Shown: positions 35,587-46,500 of the stretch, piece after piece
Layout of the letters: the number at the start of each line of letters is the position of its first letter
How positions within the stretch are numbered: the stretch's first letter is position 1
Source: Marinifilum sp. D714
GTDB lineage: Bacteria > Bacteroidota > Bacteroidia > Bacteroidales > Marinifilaceae
Length of the DNA stretch: 64,000 nucleotides
Assembly: GCF_030851345.1 (NCBI RefSeq)
Contig: NZ_JALPNU010000018.1
Span: 22,811-86,810, forward strand
Direction of reading: 5' to 3'
Made by a program: the position numbers and the translations under genes
Notes under the pieces: generated by a model
What the model saw: the letters and a program-made list of their open reading frames with translations, nothing else
What the model was told of the DNA's origin: nothing
The model's database searches: none

Positions 35587-36582
35587 ATGAAGAAAATAAT
35601 AAATATAACGCTTCTTTGTGCGCTTGTTATAGTAAGTGCAGTGTCGTGTAAAAAGACAACAAAAGGTTTAAGGCCAGTTGTGACAGGAGGATCTGGCGAG
35701 ATTTTGGTTTTGATCAATGACGCATTGTGGGAAAGTTCAGTTGGCGATACACTAAAATCAATTCTTAATGACACTCAATTGGGGTTGCCACAAGATGAGC
35801 CGGTTTTGGATGTCATTCATATCAATCACAACGCTTTTAGCAGCATGTTTAAAACGCATCGTAGTATCCTAGATCTTAGAGTTTCTGCTAAAGTAGAAAA
35901 AAGCAATCTTGCTGTTAAGGATGAACTGTATGCCAAGACTCAGTCATTCATGAAAATTGAAGCAAAAAACAATAAAGCAATGATTGAATTATTGCAAGAG
36001 AATAGAAATAAAATTGTTGCTTATTTCCTTTTGGGAGAGAGAAATAGAAAAATCAAAACCTTTAGAAGAAATGTAGTTCAGGAAATCTTCGAAAAAGTAA
36101 AATCAAAATATCAATTTACGCTTTCGTTTCCATCTGGATATAAAATCAATAAAGATGAGCCGGATTTTCTTTGGATAAGCAATGAAACTCCAACAACTAG
36201 TCAGGGAATGTTTATCTACTCATACGACTATCTTTCGGAAGATATGTTCTCAAAAGATCAGTTTATTAAAAGAAGAAACAATTTATTGAAAAAATATGTT
36301 CCTGGACCTACTGAAGGAAGTTATATGGCAACTGAAATGTCTTACCCAATTATTTCCAGACAATTTGATTTTGAAGGGAATTACGCTTATGAGACTCGTG
36401 GACTTTGGAAAGTTGAAAATGACTTTATGGGTGGACCATTTGTAAGTGTGACCTTTCTTGATGAAAAGAATAATAGAGTAATTTGTATGGATTCCTATGT
36501 TTATTATCCTAATAATAATAAACGTGAGATGCTGCGTGAGTTGGAAGCAATTATGTATTCATACGATAACACTAATAAGTAA
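35587..36582 (+). CDS. DUF4837 lipoprotein
   Basis: A 331-residue lipoprotein (signal to AVSC, Cys21). The conserved start of the mature part, GGSGEILVLINDALWESSVGD, and the late FMGGPFVSVTFLDEKNNRVICMDSYVYYP are features I associate with DUF4837, a Bacteroidota-specific family of unknown function. It follows the lytic transglycosylase closely and precedes a small conserved protein by 4 bases. Confidence 0.85.
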   Translation: MKKIINITLLCALVIVSAVSCKKTTKGLRPVVTGGSGEILVLINDALWESSVGDTLKSILNDTQLGLPQDEPVLDVIHINHNAFSSMFKTHRSILDLRVSAKVEKSNLAVKDELYAKTQSFMKIEAKNNKAMIELLQENRNKIVAYFLLGERNRKIKTFRRNVVQEIFEKVKSKYQFTLSFPSGYKINKDEPDFLWISNETPTTSQGMFIYSYDYLSEDMFSKDQFIKRRNNLLKKYVPGPTEGSYMATEMSYPIISRQFDFEGNYAYETRGLWKVENDFMGGPFVSVTFLDEKNNRVICMDSYVYYPNNNKREMLRELEAIMYSYDNTNK

Positions 36583-36586
36583 AAAA

Positions 36587-36967
36587 ATGAGTTTGCCCGA
36601 TTATAAAAATTTAAGCATCGAACCATATCGCAATCGCGAAGAAATAATTCGACAAGTTGCCGCACAAATTGAGAAAGATTTCGCTCAGTTTGGTTTAGAG
36701 GTACAATTTTCGGGCGAAGTGGATTATGCATATGAAGAATTGTTTTCTCAATTGAAAGAACATTTAATTTGGCTCTTGGATCGTGATTATCATCGTTTGG
36801 TTTTATTGCTATACCAGATTGATTTGAGTGAAAAGCAAGTTATGCAAGCCGAAGCTCAATATCCTGATGTACCAAAATCAGATCTGCTCGCCGAATTGGT
36901 GATTCTTCGTGAGTTGAAAAAAGTTCTGATAAGAAATTACTTTAAAGAGAATCCTGATAAATTATAA
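36587..36967 (+). CDS. Conserved hypothetical protein, small and soluble
   Basis: A 126-residue helical protein beginning MSLPDYKNLSIEPYRNREEIIRQVA. I do not recognise its family; the YEELFSQLKEHLIWLLDRDYHRLVLLLYQIDLSE region suggests a helical protein-binding domain. The ATG at 36587 is four bases after the DUF4837 stop, and the longer upstream frame lies inside that gene, so the short start is preferred. A strong terminator follows. Confidence 0.75.
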   Translation: MSLPDYKNLSIEPYRNREEIIRQVAAQIEKDFAQFGLEVQFSGEVDYAYEELFSQLKEHLIWLLDRDYHRLVLLLYQIDLSEKQVMQAEAQYPDVPKSDLLAELVILRELKKVLIRNYFKENPDKL

Positions 36968-36972
36968 ATTAG

Positions 36973-37004
36973 AAACCGCAGCTCTGAAGCTGCGGTTTTT
37001 CTTT
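36973..37004 (+). terminator. Terminator after the 36587 gene
   Basis: An 11-bp perfect stem AAACCGCAGCT / AGCTGCGGTTT with a CTGA loop and a T-rich tail. Confidence 0.9.
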
Positions 37005-37100
37005 TGAATAGATATGAAGCAAAGAAAAGATTTTTAGTATTTTTACTTAACTTCAAAAATGGTTTTGATACAAAACCATTTTCACCTTAAATTTTAGCAC

Positions 37101-38540
37101 ATGAATATAGATATACTTTCACCGAATATTTCAGTAGAAAAAAAGAATGTATTCTACTTGACAAGCATAAACAACTACAAAAACCTTCCTCTTGCCGAAA
37201 ATGAAATTCAATATCTTACGAAACAGGTTGAGAATGAAGTTTTATTGATAGAACTCAATCAATATACTAGAAAGATTTTTGTGCATGTAAGTTCAACAGA
37301 AGAGCCGAAGTACAAAGATTATGAGAAGATGAGAAAGCTTGGTAATTCTCTTCATTCAAAAGTTCAGGAAAGTAAAATCTCAGAACTTGTAGTTGTTGAT
37401 TTTTCTTTGAACAAAGAATTGATTTTACCAATTCTTGAAGGCTTGTCTTTAAGTAACTATCAGTTTATAAAATATTTAAAGGAAACTAAAAAAGTAAAGC
37501 ATTATTTAAGCGAAGTTCATGTTCAAAGCGATGTGTTGGAAGAAAAAGACATTGAAGAATTGCAGGCAGTATGCGAAGCGGTAAAACATGCACGCAATCT
37601 GGTAAATGAACCATTAAGTTATTTAACGGCGCAAAAATTAAGCGAGGAGATCAAAAGAATGGCTGATGAATCAGGCTTTTGTGTTGAAGTTTTTGAAAAG
37701 ACTAAAATTCAAAGCTTGAAAATGGGAGGTCTTTTGGCTGTAAATAAGGGAAGTATTGATGATCCAACTTTTTCGATTTTAGAATGGAAGCCTGAAAATG
37801 CAAAGAATACAAACCCAATTGTCTTTGTTGGTAAAGGAATTGTTTATGATACAGGAGGTTTGAGTTTAAAGCCAACCAAGGACAGTATGGATTTAATGAA
37901 ATCTGATATGGGAGGAGCTGCATCGGTAGCTGGTGCTTTGTATGCAATTGCAAAAGCAAAACTTCCCGTTCATGTAATTGGTTTAATTCCTGCTACAGAC
38001 AATCGTCCGGGAGGAAATGCCTATGCACCAGGAGATATTATTAAAATGCACAATGGGCTAAATGTTGAGGTTTTAAATACCGATGCCGAAGGAAGATTAA
38101 TTCTTGCTGATGCTTTGAGTTATGCAAAAAAATATAATCCTGAATTTGTGGTTGATTTGGCAACTTTAACAGGAGCTGCTGCGGTTGCAATTGGAAAATA
38201 TGGTGTTGTAGCCATGGGGAATGAAGAAAGTGTCGATAAGATGGAACAACTTAAAAATGCTGGAAACAAGACTTATGAAAGAGTGGTAGAGTTTCCATTT
38301 TGGGAAGAATACGGAGAGCTAATAAAATCAGATATTGCAGATTTGAAGAATATTGGTGGTCGTGATGGAGGAGCTATAACTGCTGGGAAATTTCTTGAAC
38401 ACTTTACAGACTATCCTTGGGTTCATATCGATATTGCAGGCCCTGCTTTCCTTGGTGCAACTGATAATTACCGAGGAAAAGGAGGCACTGGTGTTGGTGT
38501 TCGTTTGTTGTACGATTTTATAAAAAATTACCAATCATAA
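37101..38540 (+). CDS. Leucyl aminopeptidase, M17 family
   Basis: A 479-residue cytosolic dimetal aminopeptidase. The N-terminal macro-like domain covers about 1-165. The catalytic domain has VFVGKGIVYDTGGLSLKP (active-site Lys and Asp), SDMGGAASVAGALYA, and the signature NTDAEGRLILADAL, plus GKFLEHFTDYPWVHIDIAGPA near the end. It removes N-terminal residues from peptides. It stands alone, following the terminator at 36973. Confidence 0.95.
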   Translation: MNIDILSPNISVEKKNVFYLTSINNYKNLPLAENEIQYLTKQVENEVLLIELNQYTRKIFVHVSSTEEPKYKDYEKMRKLGNSLHSKVQESKISELVVVDFSLNKELILPILEGLSLSNYQFIKYLKETKKVKHYLSEVHVQSDVLEEKDIEELQAVCEAVKHARNLVNEPLSYLTAQKLSEEIKRMADESGFCVEVFEKTKIQSLKMGGLLAVNKGSIDDPTFSILEWKPENAKNTNPIVFVGKGIVYDTGGLSLKPTKDSMDLMKSDMGGAASVAGALYAIAKAKLPVHVIGLIPATDNRPGGNAYAPGDIIKMHNGLNVEVLNTDAEGRLILADALSYAKKYNPEFVVDLATLTGAAAVAIGKYGVVAMGNEESVDKMEQLKNAGNKTYERVVEFPFWEEYGELIKSDIADLKNIGGRDGGAITAGKFLEHFTDYPWVHIDIAGPAFLGATDNYRGKGGTGVGVRLLYDFIKNYQS

Positions 38541-38580
38541 GGAATCATTAAAAAGATAGTTAGGATTAAGGGATTCTTTC

Positions 38581-38588
38581 TATTTTTG
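38581..38588 (+). promoter_or_regulatory. Candidate -7 element for pdxA
   Basis: TATTTTTG fits TAnnTTTG and lies 133 bases before the pdxA start at 38721, implying a leader of about 125 bases. No good -33 box. Confidence 0.35.
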
Positions 38589-38720
38589 TAATCGCAAGCT
38601 AAGTTTTTATTTGGAATACAATATCTTGCACTTGTGAACTGATTAAGTTCTAATACTGTTTGTGATGTGATTAACTTGAGTTTGACAAGTAACACATACC
38701 AAACCAAATACTTTAAACTC

Positions 38721-39779
38721 ATGAAGAATACCAAAATAAAGGTCGGAATAACTCACGGAGATATTAATGGAATTGGTTACGAAGTAATCATTAAAACCTT
38801 AATGGATAATAGATTGTTTGAACTTTGTACTCCTATTATTTATGGCTCTCCAAAAGTTGCAGCATACCATCGTAAAGCACTAAATATCGATAATTTTAGC
38901 TTAAATAATATTAAAGAAGCACATGAAGCACATCCAAAGCGTGCAAATATCATTAATTGTGTTGACGAGAATATTAAAGTAGAGCTTGGAAAATCTACAA
39001 ATGCTGCTGGAACTTCTGCTTTTCAAGCATTAGAATCAGCTGTTGCGGATTTGAAAAAAGGAGCAATTGATGTTTTGATTACTGCACCAATAAACAAGAA
39101 GAACATTCAGTCGAAAGATTTTGAATTTCCTGGTCATACCGAATATTTGGAAGCGAAGTTGGAATCTGGAAAATCATTAATGTTATTGCTTAGTGATAAA
39201 TTGAGAGTTGGTGTGGTTGCTGGTCATGTGCCGATTTCAAAAGTTTCTGAAAAAATTACCAAAGAGGCAATTCTTGAGAAGCTTGAGATTTTGAATGAGT
39301 CACTGCTAAAAGATTTTGGCATTCAAAAACCAAAAATTGCGGTTCTAAGTCTAAATCCACACGCTGGTGATAATGGTTTGATAGGTACCGAAGAGCAAGA
39401 GATCATTATTCCTGTTTTAAATACAGCAAGAGAGAAAGGAATCATGGCTTTAGGTCCATTCCCTGCTGATGGCTTTTTTGGTTCGGATGACTATACAAAG
39501 TTCGATGCGATTTTAGCGATGTATCATGATCAGGGATTAGCTCCATTTAAAGCATTAGCATTTGATTCAGGAGTTAACTTTACAGCGGGGCTTTCAGGAG
39601 TAAGAACTTCACCAGCTCATGGAACAGCATATTCAATTGCTGGAACTAATGTTGCATCCGAAGTTTCTTTCCGTGAAGCATTGTATTTGGCATTGGATGT
39701 TTATAAAAATAGACGCATGTATAAGCAGATGAGTAAAGATCCTCTTAAGCCTGCTGAGAATGTGAAAAACGTACAATAA
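38721..39779 (+). CDS. pdxA: 4-hydroxythreonine-4-phosphate dehydrogenase
   Basis: A 352-residue NAD-dependent enzyme of pyridoxal phosphate synthesis. The N-terminal VGITHGDINGIGYEV, the metal-ligand motif FPGHTEYLEAKL, and MYHDQGLAPFKALAFDSGVNFTAGL with SPAHGTAYSIAG are family signatures. The start at 38721 (MKNTKIKVGITHGD) is preferred over the in-frame start 18 codons upstream. A terminator follows and separates it from ruvA. Confidence 0.95.
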   Translation: MKNTKIKVGITHGDINGIGYEVIIKTLMDNRLFELCTPIIYGSPKVAAYHRKALNIDNFSLNNIKEAHEAHPKRANIINCVDENIKVELGKSTNAAGTSAFQALESAVADLKKGAIDVLITAPINKKNIQSKDFEFPGHTEYLEAKLESGKSLMLLLSDKLRVGVVAGHVPISKVSEKITKEAILEKLEILNESLLKDFGIQKPKIAVLSLNPHAGDNGLIGTEEQEIIIPVLNTAREKGIMALGPFPADGFFGSDDYTKFDAILAMYHDQGLAPFKALAFDSGVNFTAGLSGVRTSPAHGTAYSIAGTNVASEVSFREALYLALDVYKNRRMYKQMSKDPLKPAENVKNVQ

Positions 39780-39800
39780 AGAATTAACAAAATTATAATA

Positions 39801-39835
39801 AGAGCGGTTAAATGTTAATCGCTCTTTCTTTTTTT
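39801..39835 (+). terminator. Terminator after pdxA
   Basis: An 11-bp stem AGAGCGGTTAA / TTAATCGCTCT (one G-U pair) with a 3-base loop and a long T-rich tail. Confidence 0.85.
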
Positions 39836-39868
39836 GTTAAAAGCCTATCTTTCATTATTAAAATTGCA

Positions 39869-39876
39869 TAATTTTG
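39869..39876 (+). promoter_or_regulatory. Candidate -7 element for ruvA / sprA
   Basis: TAATTTTG, 46 bases before the ruvA start, fits TAnnTTTG; the -33 region (TATCTTTC) is imperfect. Confidence 0.45.
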
Positions 39877-39922
39877 CATATTTTAAAATCCTTAAATTCC
39901 AGAATAATCTAATTCTTAATTT

Positions 39923-40504
39923 ATGTTTGAGTACATTAAAGGTGAACTCGCCGATTTAACACCTACATCAGCTATTATAGAAAATAATGGCATTGGATAT
40001 TTCATTCACATTTCGTTAAACACATACAGTCAGTTATCAGGGCATAAAACTGTTCAACTGTACCTTCATCAGGTGGTTCGTGAAGATGCTCATATGTTAT
40101 ATGGTTTTATAGATACCAGAGAAAGAGAAATTTTCCGTCATTTAATTTCTGTATCGGGAGTGGGTGTAAATACTGCCAGAGTGATGCTTTCTTCTTTAAG
40201 CCCGGCCGAAATTCAAACGGCAATTTTGTCGAATAATGCCAAAACTTTGCAAGGAGTAAAAGGTATTGGAGCAAAATCTGCACAACGAATTATTATTGAA
40301 TTAAAGGATAAACTAGGAAAAGATTCGGAGATATTAGAAATTTCTCTTCCTCAGAACAATACCAACAAAGAAGAAGCGTTATCTGCTTTAGTGATGTTGG
40401 GCTTTGCAAAGAATGCTGTATATAAAGTGGTTGATAAAATCTATACTGCTAATCCAACATCGAGTGTTGAGGATTTAATAAAATTGGCTCTGAAACAATT
40501 ATAA
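39923..40504 (+). CDS. ruvA: Holliday junction DNA helicase subunit RuvA
   Basis: A 193-residue protein that binds Holliday junctions and loads the RuvB motor. Domain I (OB fold) begins MFEYIKGELADLTPTSAIIENNGIGYFIHI; domain II has helix-hairpin-helix motifs in LISVSGVGVNTARVML and LQGVKGIGAKSAQRIIIELKDKL; domain III is the C-terminal UBA-like bundle. It directly precedes sprA, a known Bacteroidota arrangement. Confidence 0.96.
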   Translation: MFEYIKGELADLTPTSAIIENNGIGYFIHISLNTYSQLSGHKTVQLYLHQVVREDAHMLYGFIDTREREIFRHLISVSGVGVNTARVMLSSLSPAEIQTAILSNNAKTLQGVKGIGAKSAQRIIIELKDKLGKDSEILEISLPQNNTNKEEALSALVMLGFAKNAVYKVVDKIYTANPTSSVEDLIKLALKQL

Positions 40505-40549
40505 ACTAAGAACGTATTTGCTTTACTAACCTAAGGAAATCTAATTTAA

Positions 40550-43500
40550 TTGAAAAAACTATTCAAATATACTCTAAGTCTCTGTGTAGTAATATTTTAT
40601 TTTGTGATAAAGAGTAATCAATCGGTTAATGCGTATGCTTATCAGGTTGATTCGGAATTTGGTGCATTTCAACAGCAAGACACAACCCTTCGTTCAGGAA
40701 ATGAAAATAAAAGGATTATAAATTCAAGATCACCTTTTAATAAAGATAATCCAAACGCAAAGAATGATTCTCTACGTTATCCTTTTGATGATGAAAATGA
40801 TAACCTTGAATATGGTTCGCAACAGCAATCTCCGCTATATTTGAAGGACCCTAGTAATATTAAAACTTCTATCAAGTACGATCCCGCAACTGGCAATTAC
40901 ATTTTGGTAAAAACCATTGGAGATATGACTTATCGCCGTGCAATTACCATGACAGCGGAAGAATATGAGCAATATGTTGCGGAAAACTCCATTCGGGATT
41001 ATTGGATGCAAAGAAGTAGAAACGATGGAGCTGGAGGGAATAATGAATTGGTACCTGATATGAATTTTGGGGGACAGTTTATTGATAAGATATTTGGAAG
41101 CAATACGATAAAAATAAAACCTCAAGGATCGGCGGAATTGACATTTGGAATTAGTACTACCAATGTTGAAAATCCAACCTTACCAGAAAATTTGAGGAAA
41201 ACAACCAGTTTTGACTTTGATGAAAAAATCCAAATGAACGTTACCGGTACAGTTGGAGAAAAGTTGAAGATGGATGTGAATTACAACACTGAGGCTACTT
41301 TTGATTTCGAAAACCAGATGCGTTTAGAATATACTGGTGATGAAGATGAAATTATCAAAAAGGTAGAGGCGGGTAATGTTTCTATGCCAATTTCTAATAC
41401 GTTGATCACTGGTGGTCAGAATCTGTTTGGTGTAAAAACCCAAATGCAATTTGGGAAGTTAGGTGTTACTTCTGTTTTTTCTCAGCAAAAAGGTGAAACT
41501 GCAGTAGTTAACTTGGAAAATGGTGCGCAAAAAAATGAGTTTGAGATCTCTGTTGATCAATACGAAGCAAACCGTCACTTTTTCTTGTCGAAGTATTTTT
41601 ACGATACCTATGATAAAACATTGGAGAATTTACCTGTTATCAACTCGGGGATAGCAATTAATAAGGTTGAAGTTTGGGTTACCAATAAAACTTCGAATTT
41701 TCAGGATTCAAGAAATGTTGTCGCCTTTGTAGATCTTGGTGAAAGTGCTACGAATATTAGTAACACACTTTTTTCGCAGACAGGGACTGGAGTTTTGCCA
41801 GATAATGATTTAAATGATGTTTATCAGCAAATGACTGAGACCTACTCAGACATTAGGGATGTTAATAAAGTAACTGAAACTCTTGGACCTTTAGCGCCAG
41901 GTTTTTCAAGTGGTAATGACTATGAAAAAGTAGAAAACGCTCGCAAACTTTCGCCTTCTGAATATACTATCAATGAGAAATTAGGATATATATCCCTAAA
42001 CCAAGCTCTGAATGCCGATGAAGTTTTGGCGGTGGCATATGAATATACTAATCGTGGTCAAGTTTATCGTGTTGGAGAATTTACTTCAGATGGTGTTAGT
42101 GCACCACAATCTTTGGTAATGAAGCTTTTGAAAGGGACTAACCTTAGTCCTAAAATGCCAACATGGAAGCTGATGATGAAGAATATTTACAACATTGGAG
42201 CTTATCAGGTAAATCAGGAAGATTTTGTTTTAAACATCATGTATCAGAATGATCAGGCGGGAACAAAGGTTAACTTTTTGCCTGAAGGAGATATCAAGAA
42301 TGAAATACTGCTGAAAGTTATGAATTTGGATAGGTTGAATTCTCAACTGGATCCTGGTGCCGATGGGATGTTCGATTTTATTAATGGTATTACCATTTAC
42401 AGTAATAATGGTAGGGTTATATTCCCGATCATTGAACCATTTGGATCTTATTTAAGAGAGAAGATTGGGAATGATGCTATTGCTGATAAGTATGTCTTTG
42501 AAGATCTTTATGAATTGACACAAAACGAAGCTCAACAGTTAGCAGAAAAGAATAAATACTCTTTGAAAGGTAGTTACCAATCTTCTTCAAGTTCAGAAAT
42601 TTCATTGAACGCATTAAATGTTCAGCCTGGTTCAGTAAGAGTAAAGGCTGGAGGAAGAGAATTGGTTGAAAATATCGATTATACAGTTGATTATACTTTA
42701 GGTCGTGTTAAAATTATCAATCAAGCGTTATTGGAGTCAAACACACCAATTAGCATAGATTCTGAAAATAATTCACTGTTCAATATTCAAACAAAAACTC
42801 TTCTAGGAGTTCAGATGGACTATCAGGTTCATGATAATTTCAATCTGGGAGCAACTGTAATGCATTTGTCTGAACAACCATTAACTCAGAAGGTGAATAT
42901 AGGAGATGAACCAATATCGAATACCATTTGGGGATTAAATGGAAGTTACGAAACAGAATCGATGTTCTTAACCAGAATGGTTGACAAATTGCCATTTATT
43001 GAGACGAAAGAACCATCTAAAATTTCTGTTGAAGGTGAATTTGCACAATTAAGACCTGGTCATAATAAATCAATTGGAAGCTCAGGAACTGCATATATTG
43101 ACGATTTTGAAGGGGCTCAAACCTCTATAGATATGAAGAGTTTAAGTTCTTGGGTATTGGCTAGTACTCCGCAAAATAACGATGTGCTCTTCCCTGAGGG
43201 AAACCTAAACAGTGATTTAGCATATGGTTTTAATCGTGCAAAATTGGCATGGTATGTAATTGATCCATTATTCTTGCGTAACAATTCGGCAACTCCAGGG
43301 CACATAAAAGCAGATAAGGAACAACAGTCGAATCATTTTGTACGTGAGATTTTTGAAGAAGAAATTTGGCCCAATAAAGAAAGGGCATCAGGTGTACCAA
43401 CGAATATTTCAGTTTTAAACCTTGCATATTACCCTGACGAAAAGGGACCCTATAATTATGATGTAGATGGACAAGCAGGCGTTTCACAGGGTATGAATCC

Positions 43501-46500
43501 TGATGGAACATTAGAAGCTCCGGAAACACGTTGGGGAGGGATCATGAGAAGAATAGAAACCAACGATTTCGAAGCTGCAAATATTGCATATATCGAATTC
43601 TGGATGATGGATCCATTTGTATATGATAAGGCTCATAAAGGGGGAGATTTATATTTCAATTTGGGTAATGTTTCGGAGGATATCCTTAGAGATTCAAGAA
43701 AATCATTTGAGAATGGATTGCCTACAGATGAGGATGTTACCTTGGTTGATTCTACAGTTTGGGGACGTGTTCCTAAAATACAATCACAAGTGATTGCATT
43801 TGATAATAATACGAATTCCAGGAAGTATCAGGATGTTGGTCTGGATGGGCTTAACTCTGAAGAAGAAATCAGTTTTTTTGATGAGTATATTCAGCAAATT
43901 GAATTATCTGCCAATTTAGGAGTTGGTTCTGGTGCTTATGTAAATGCGATAAATGACCCTTCTGGAGATGATTATCACTATTTTAGAGGAAGCGACTATG
44001 ATGCTGATAAAGTTGGTATCCTGGAAAGATACAAGAGATATAATGGACCAGAAGGAAATTCACCAACTTCTGAATTGTCAACTGAACCTTATCCAACTTC
44101 AGCAACAACATTACCTAATGTTGAAGATATTAATAATGACCAAACTTTAAGTGAAACAGAAGCTTATTATCAGTATCGTGTACGTCTTGAACCAACAGGA
44201 ATGGAAGTTGGTAAGAATTTTATTACCGATAAAATTACCAGTACTGTCGATTTGGCGAATGGTGAGCAAGGAACAGTCGATTGGTATCAATTCAAAATTC
44301 CTGTAAATGAGTTCGAGGATCAATTTGGAAATATTTCTGATTTCACGTCGATTCGTTTTATGAGAATGTTTCTGAAAGGGTTCGAAGAGGATGTTATTAT
44401 GCGTTTTGCAACTTTGGATTTAGTTCGTGATGATTGGAGAAAGTATGAACAAGCTTTAAATGAGGATAAAGATGATGCTGTTGTTTCAGATGCGAACTTT
44501 GATATTACTGCAATTAATATTGAAGAAAATGCCTCAAAAGAACCAGTAAATTATGTGCTTCCTCCAGGTATAGATAGAGTTGTAGATCCTAGTAATCCAC
44601 AATTGATCCAGTTGAATGAGCAAGCCATTCTATTAAAAGTTACTGACCTTGAAAATGGAAAAGGAAAAGGAGCTTACAAAACACTTAATATGGACGTTCG
44701 TAAGTATGGAAAACTTAAAATGGATGTTCATGCCGAAGAAATTAGTGGTTTGCCTTTAAGGGATAATGAAGTTACAGCCTTTATTCGATTAGGATCAGAT
44801 TATCAGGATAACTACTATGAATATGAAATACCTCTGAAATTAACTGCTCCAGGTGTTTATAATGGGGATAATGAAAATGATAGGTTAGCAGTTTGGCCAG
44901 ATGAGAATAGGTTTGATTTTAAACTTAGATTATTCCAAACTATTAAACAATTACGTAATGATGCTATGAGATCTGCTGGGTCAAGTGTTGATTACCTTAC
45001 TGTTTATGATGCTGCTGTAAATGATTTATCCAATGATAATGATCCTATAAAAGAAGGACACAGGGTTAGAATAAAGGGTAATCCGAATCTTGCCAATGTG
45101 AGAACCATAATGATAGGGATTAAAAACCCACTTGAAGATATTACAGGAAGTGATGATGATCAGCCAAAATCAGTAGAAGTTTGGATGAACGAATTGCGTT
45201 TGTCTGATTTTGATGAAGATGGAGGTTGGGCTGCAAATTTAAGAGTAACTACCAAATTGGCTGACTTAGGTACAGTAACTTGGTCTGGAAGTCAAATTAC
45301 CTCAGGTTTTGGAGGCATAGAGGATGGAGTAAATGAGCGATATAAAGATGATATTTTTCAATATGATTTTTCTGCGAGTTTAGAATTAGGAAAATTTTTC
45401 CCAGAAAAATCTGGAGTTCGAATTCCAATGTACTATGCAATTTCGGAAGAAACAGTAAGTCCAGAATATAATCCGTTAGATCCGGATATTCCTTTGGATG
45501 TTGCCTTAGAGAATGCCGATTCGAAGTCTGAAAGAGACTCTATCAAACACATTTCGCAGGAGTATACCAAGCGCAAAAGTTTTAATCTTACCAATGTTCG
45601 AATCGAAAAGAAGGAAGGTAAAGCAAAGTTGCTGGATGTTTCGAACTTGTCGATGACCTACTCATACAATGAAACTTATTCGCGAGATGTAAATACCGTT
45701 CGAGATTTAGAGAAAAATTATCGTGGAGTACTTAGCTATAATTACACTGAGCGTCCGAAAATTGTTCAGCCATTTAAAAAGGTAAAGGCTTTCCAAAAGC
45801 CTATGTTTAGGTTGTTAAAGGATTTTAACTTCTATTATATGCCGACACAATTGTCTTTCCGCTCAGATATTCAACGTTATTATCATGAAATAGAAAAAAG
45901 AAATATTGAAGAGCCAGGATTAATGATTGATCCATCATACGATAAAGATTTTATTTGGTATAGATATTACGACTTAAAATACAACCTGACGAAAGGTTTA
46001 AAGTTTGATTTTTCTGCAACAAATACCTCCCGTATCGATGAACCAGATGGTATTGTTGACAGACACAGAGATCGTGATGCTTATGAAATTTGGAAAGATT
46101 CGATTTGGAATAATTTAATGGATGGTGGTCGAAACATTAAATACCACCATAAGTTTAATGTGACCTATACAGTTCCGATTAATAAGATTCCTTTGTTTAA
46201 CTGGACTTCACTTAACGCACGTTATTCTGGTGCTTATGATTGGAATGCAGGAGCAATTACTGCCGATACCATTGAGTTGGGTAACACCATTCGAAATTCA
46301 AATAATATTCAGCTGAATGGTCAATTAAAAATGACCAGTTTATATAATAAAGTTGGCGTTTTAAAGAAGATCAATCGAAAATACAATTCGAACCGTAAAT
46401 ATAAAAAGAAAAGCAAATCATATAAGAGGGTGAATTATGATGGTAAAGTTGATGAATTGAAAGCAGGAGTGCCTGTTTCCATTTATCACAAATTAATGAC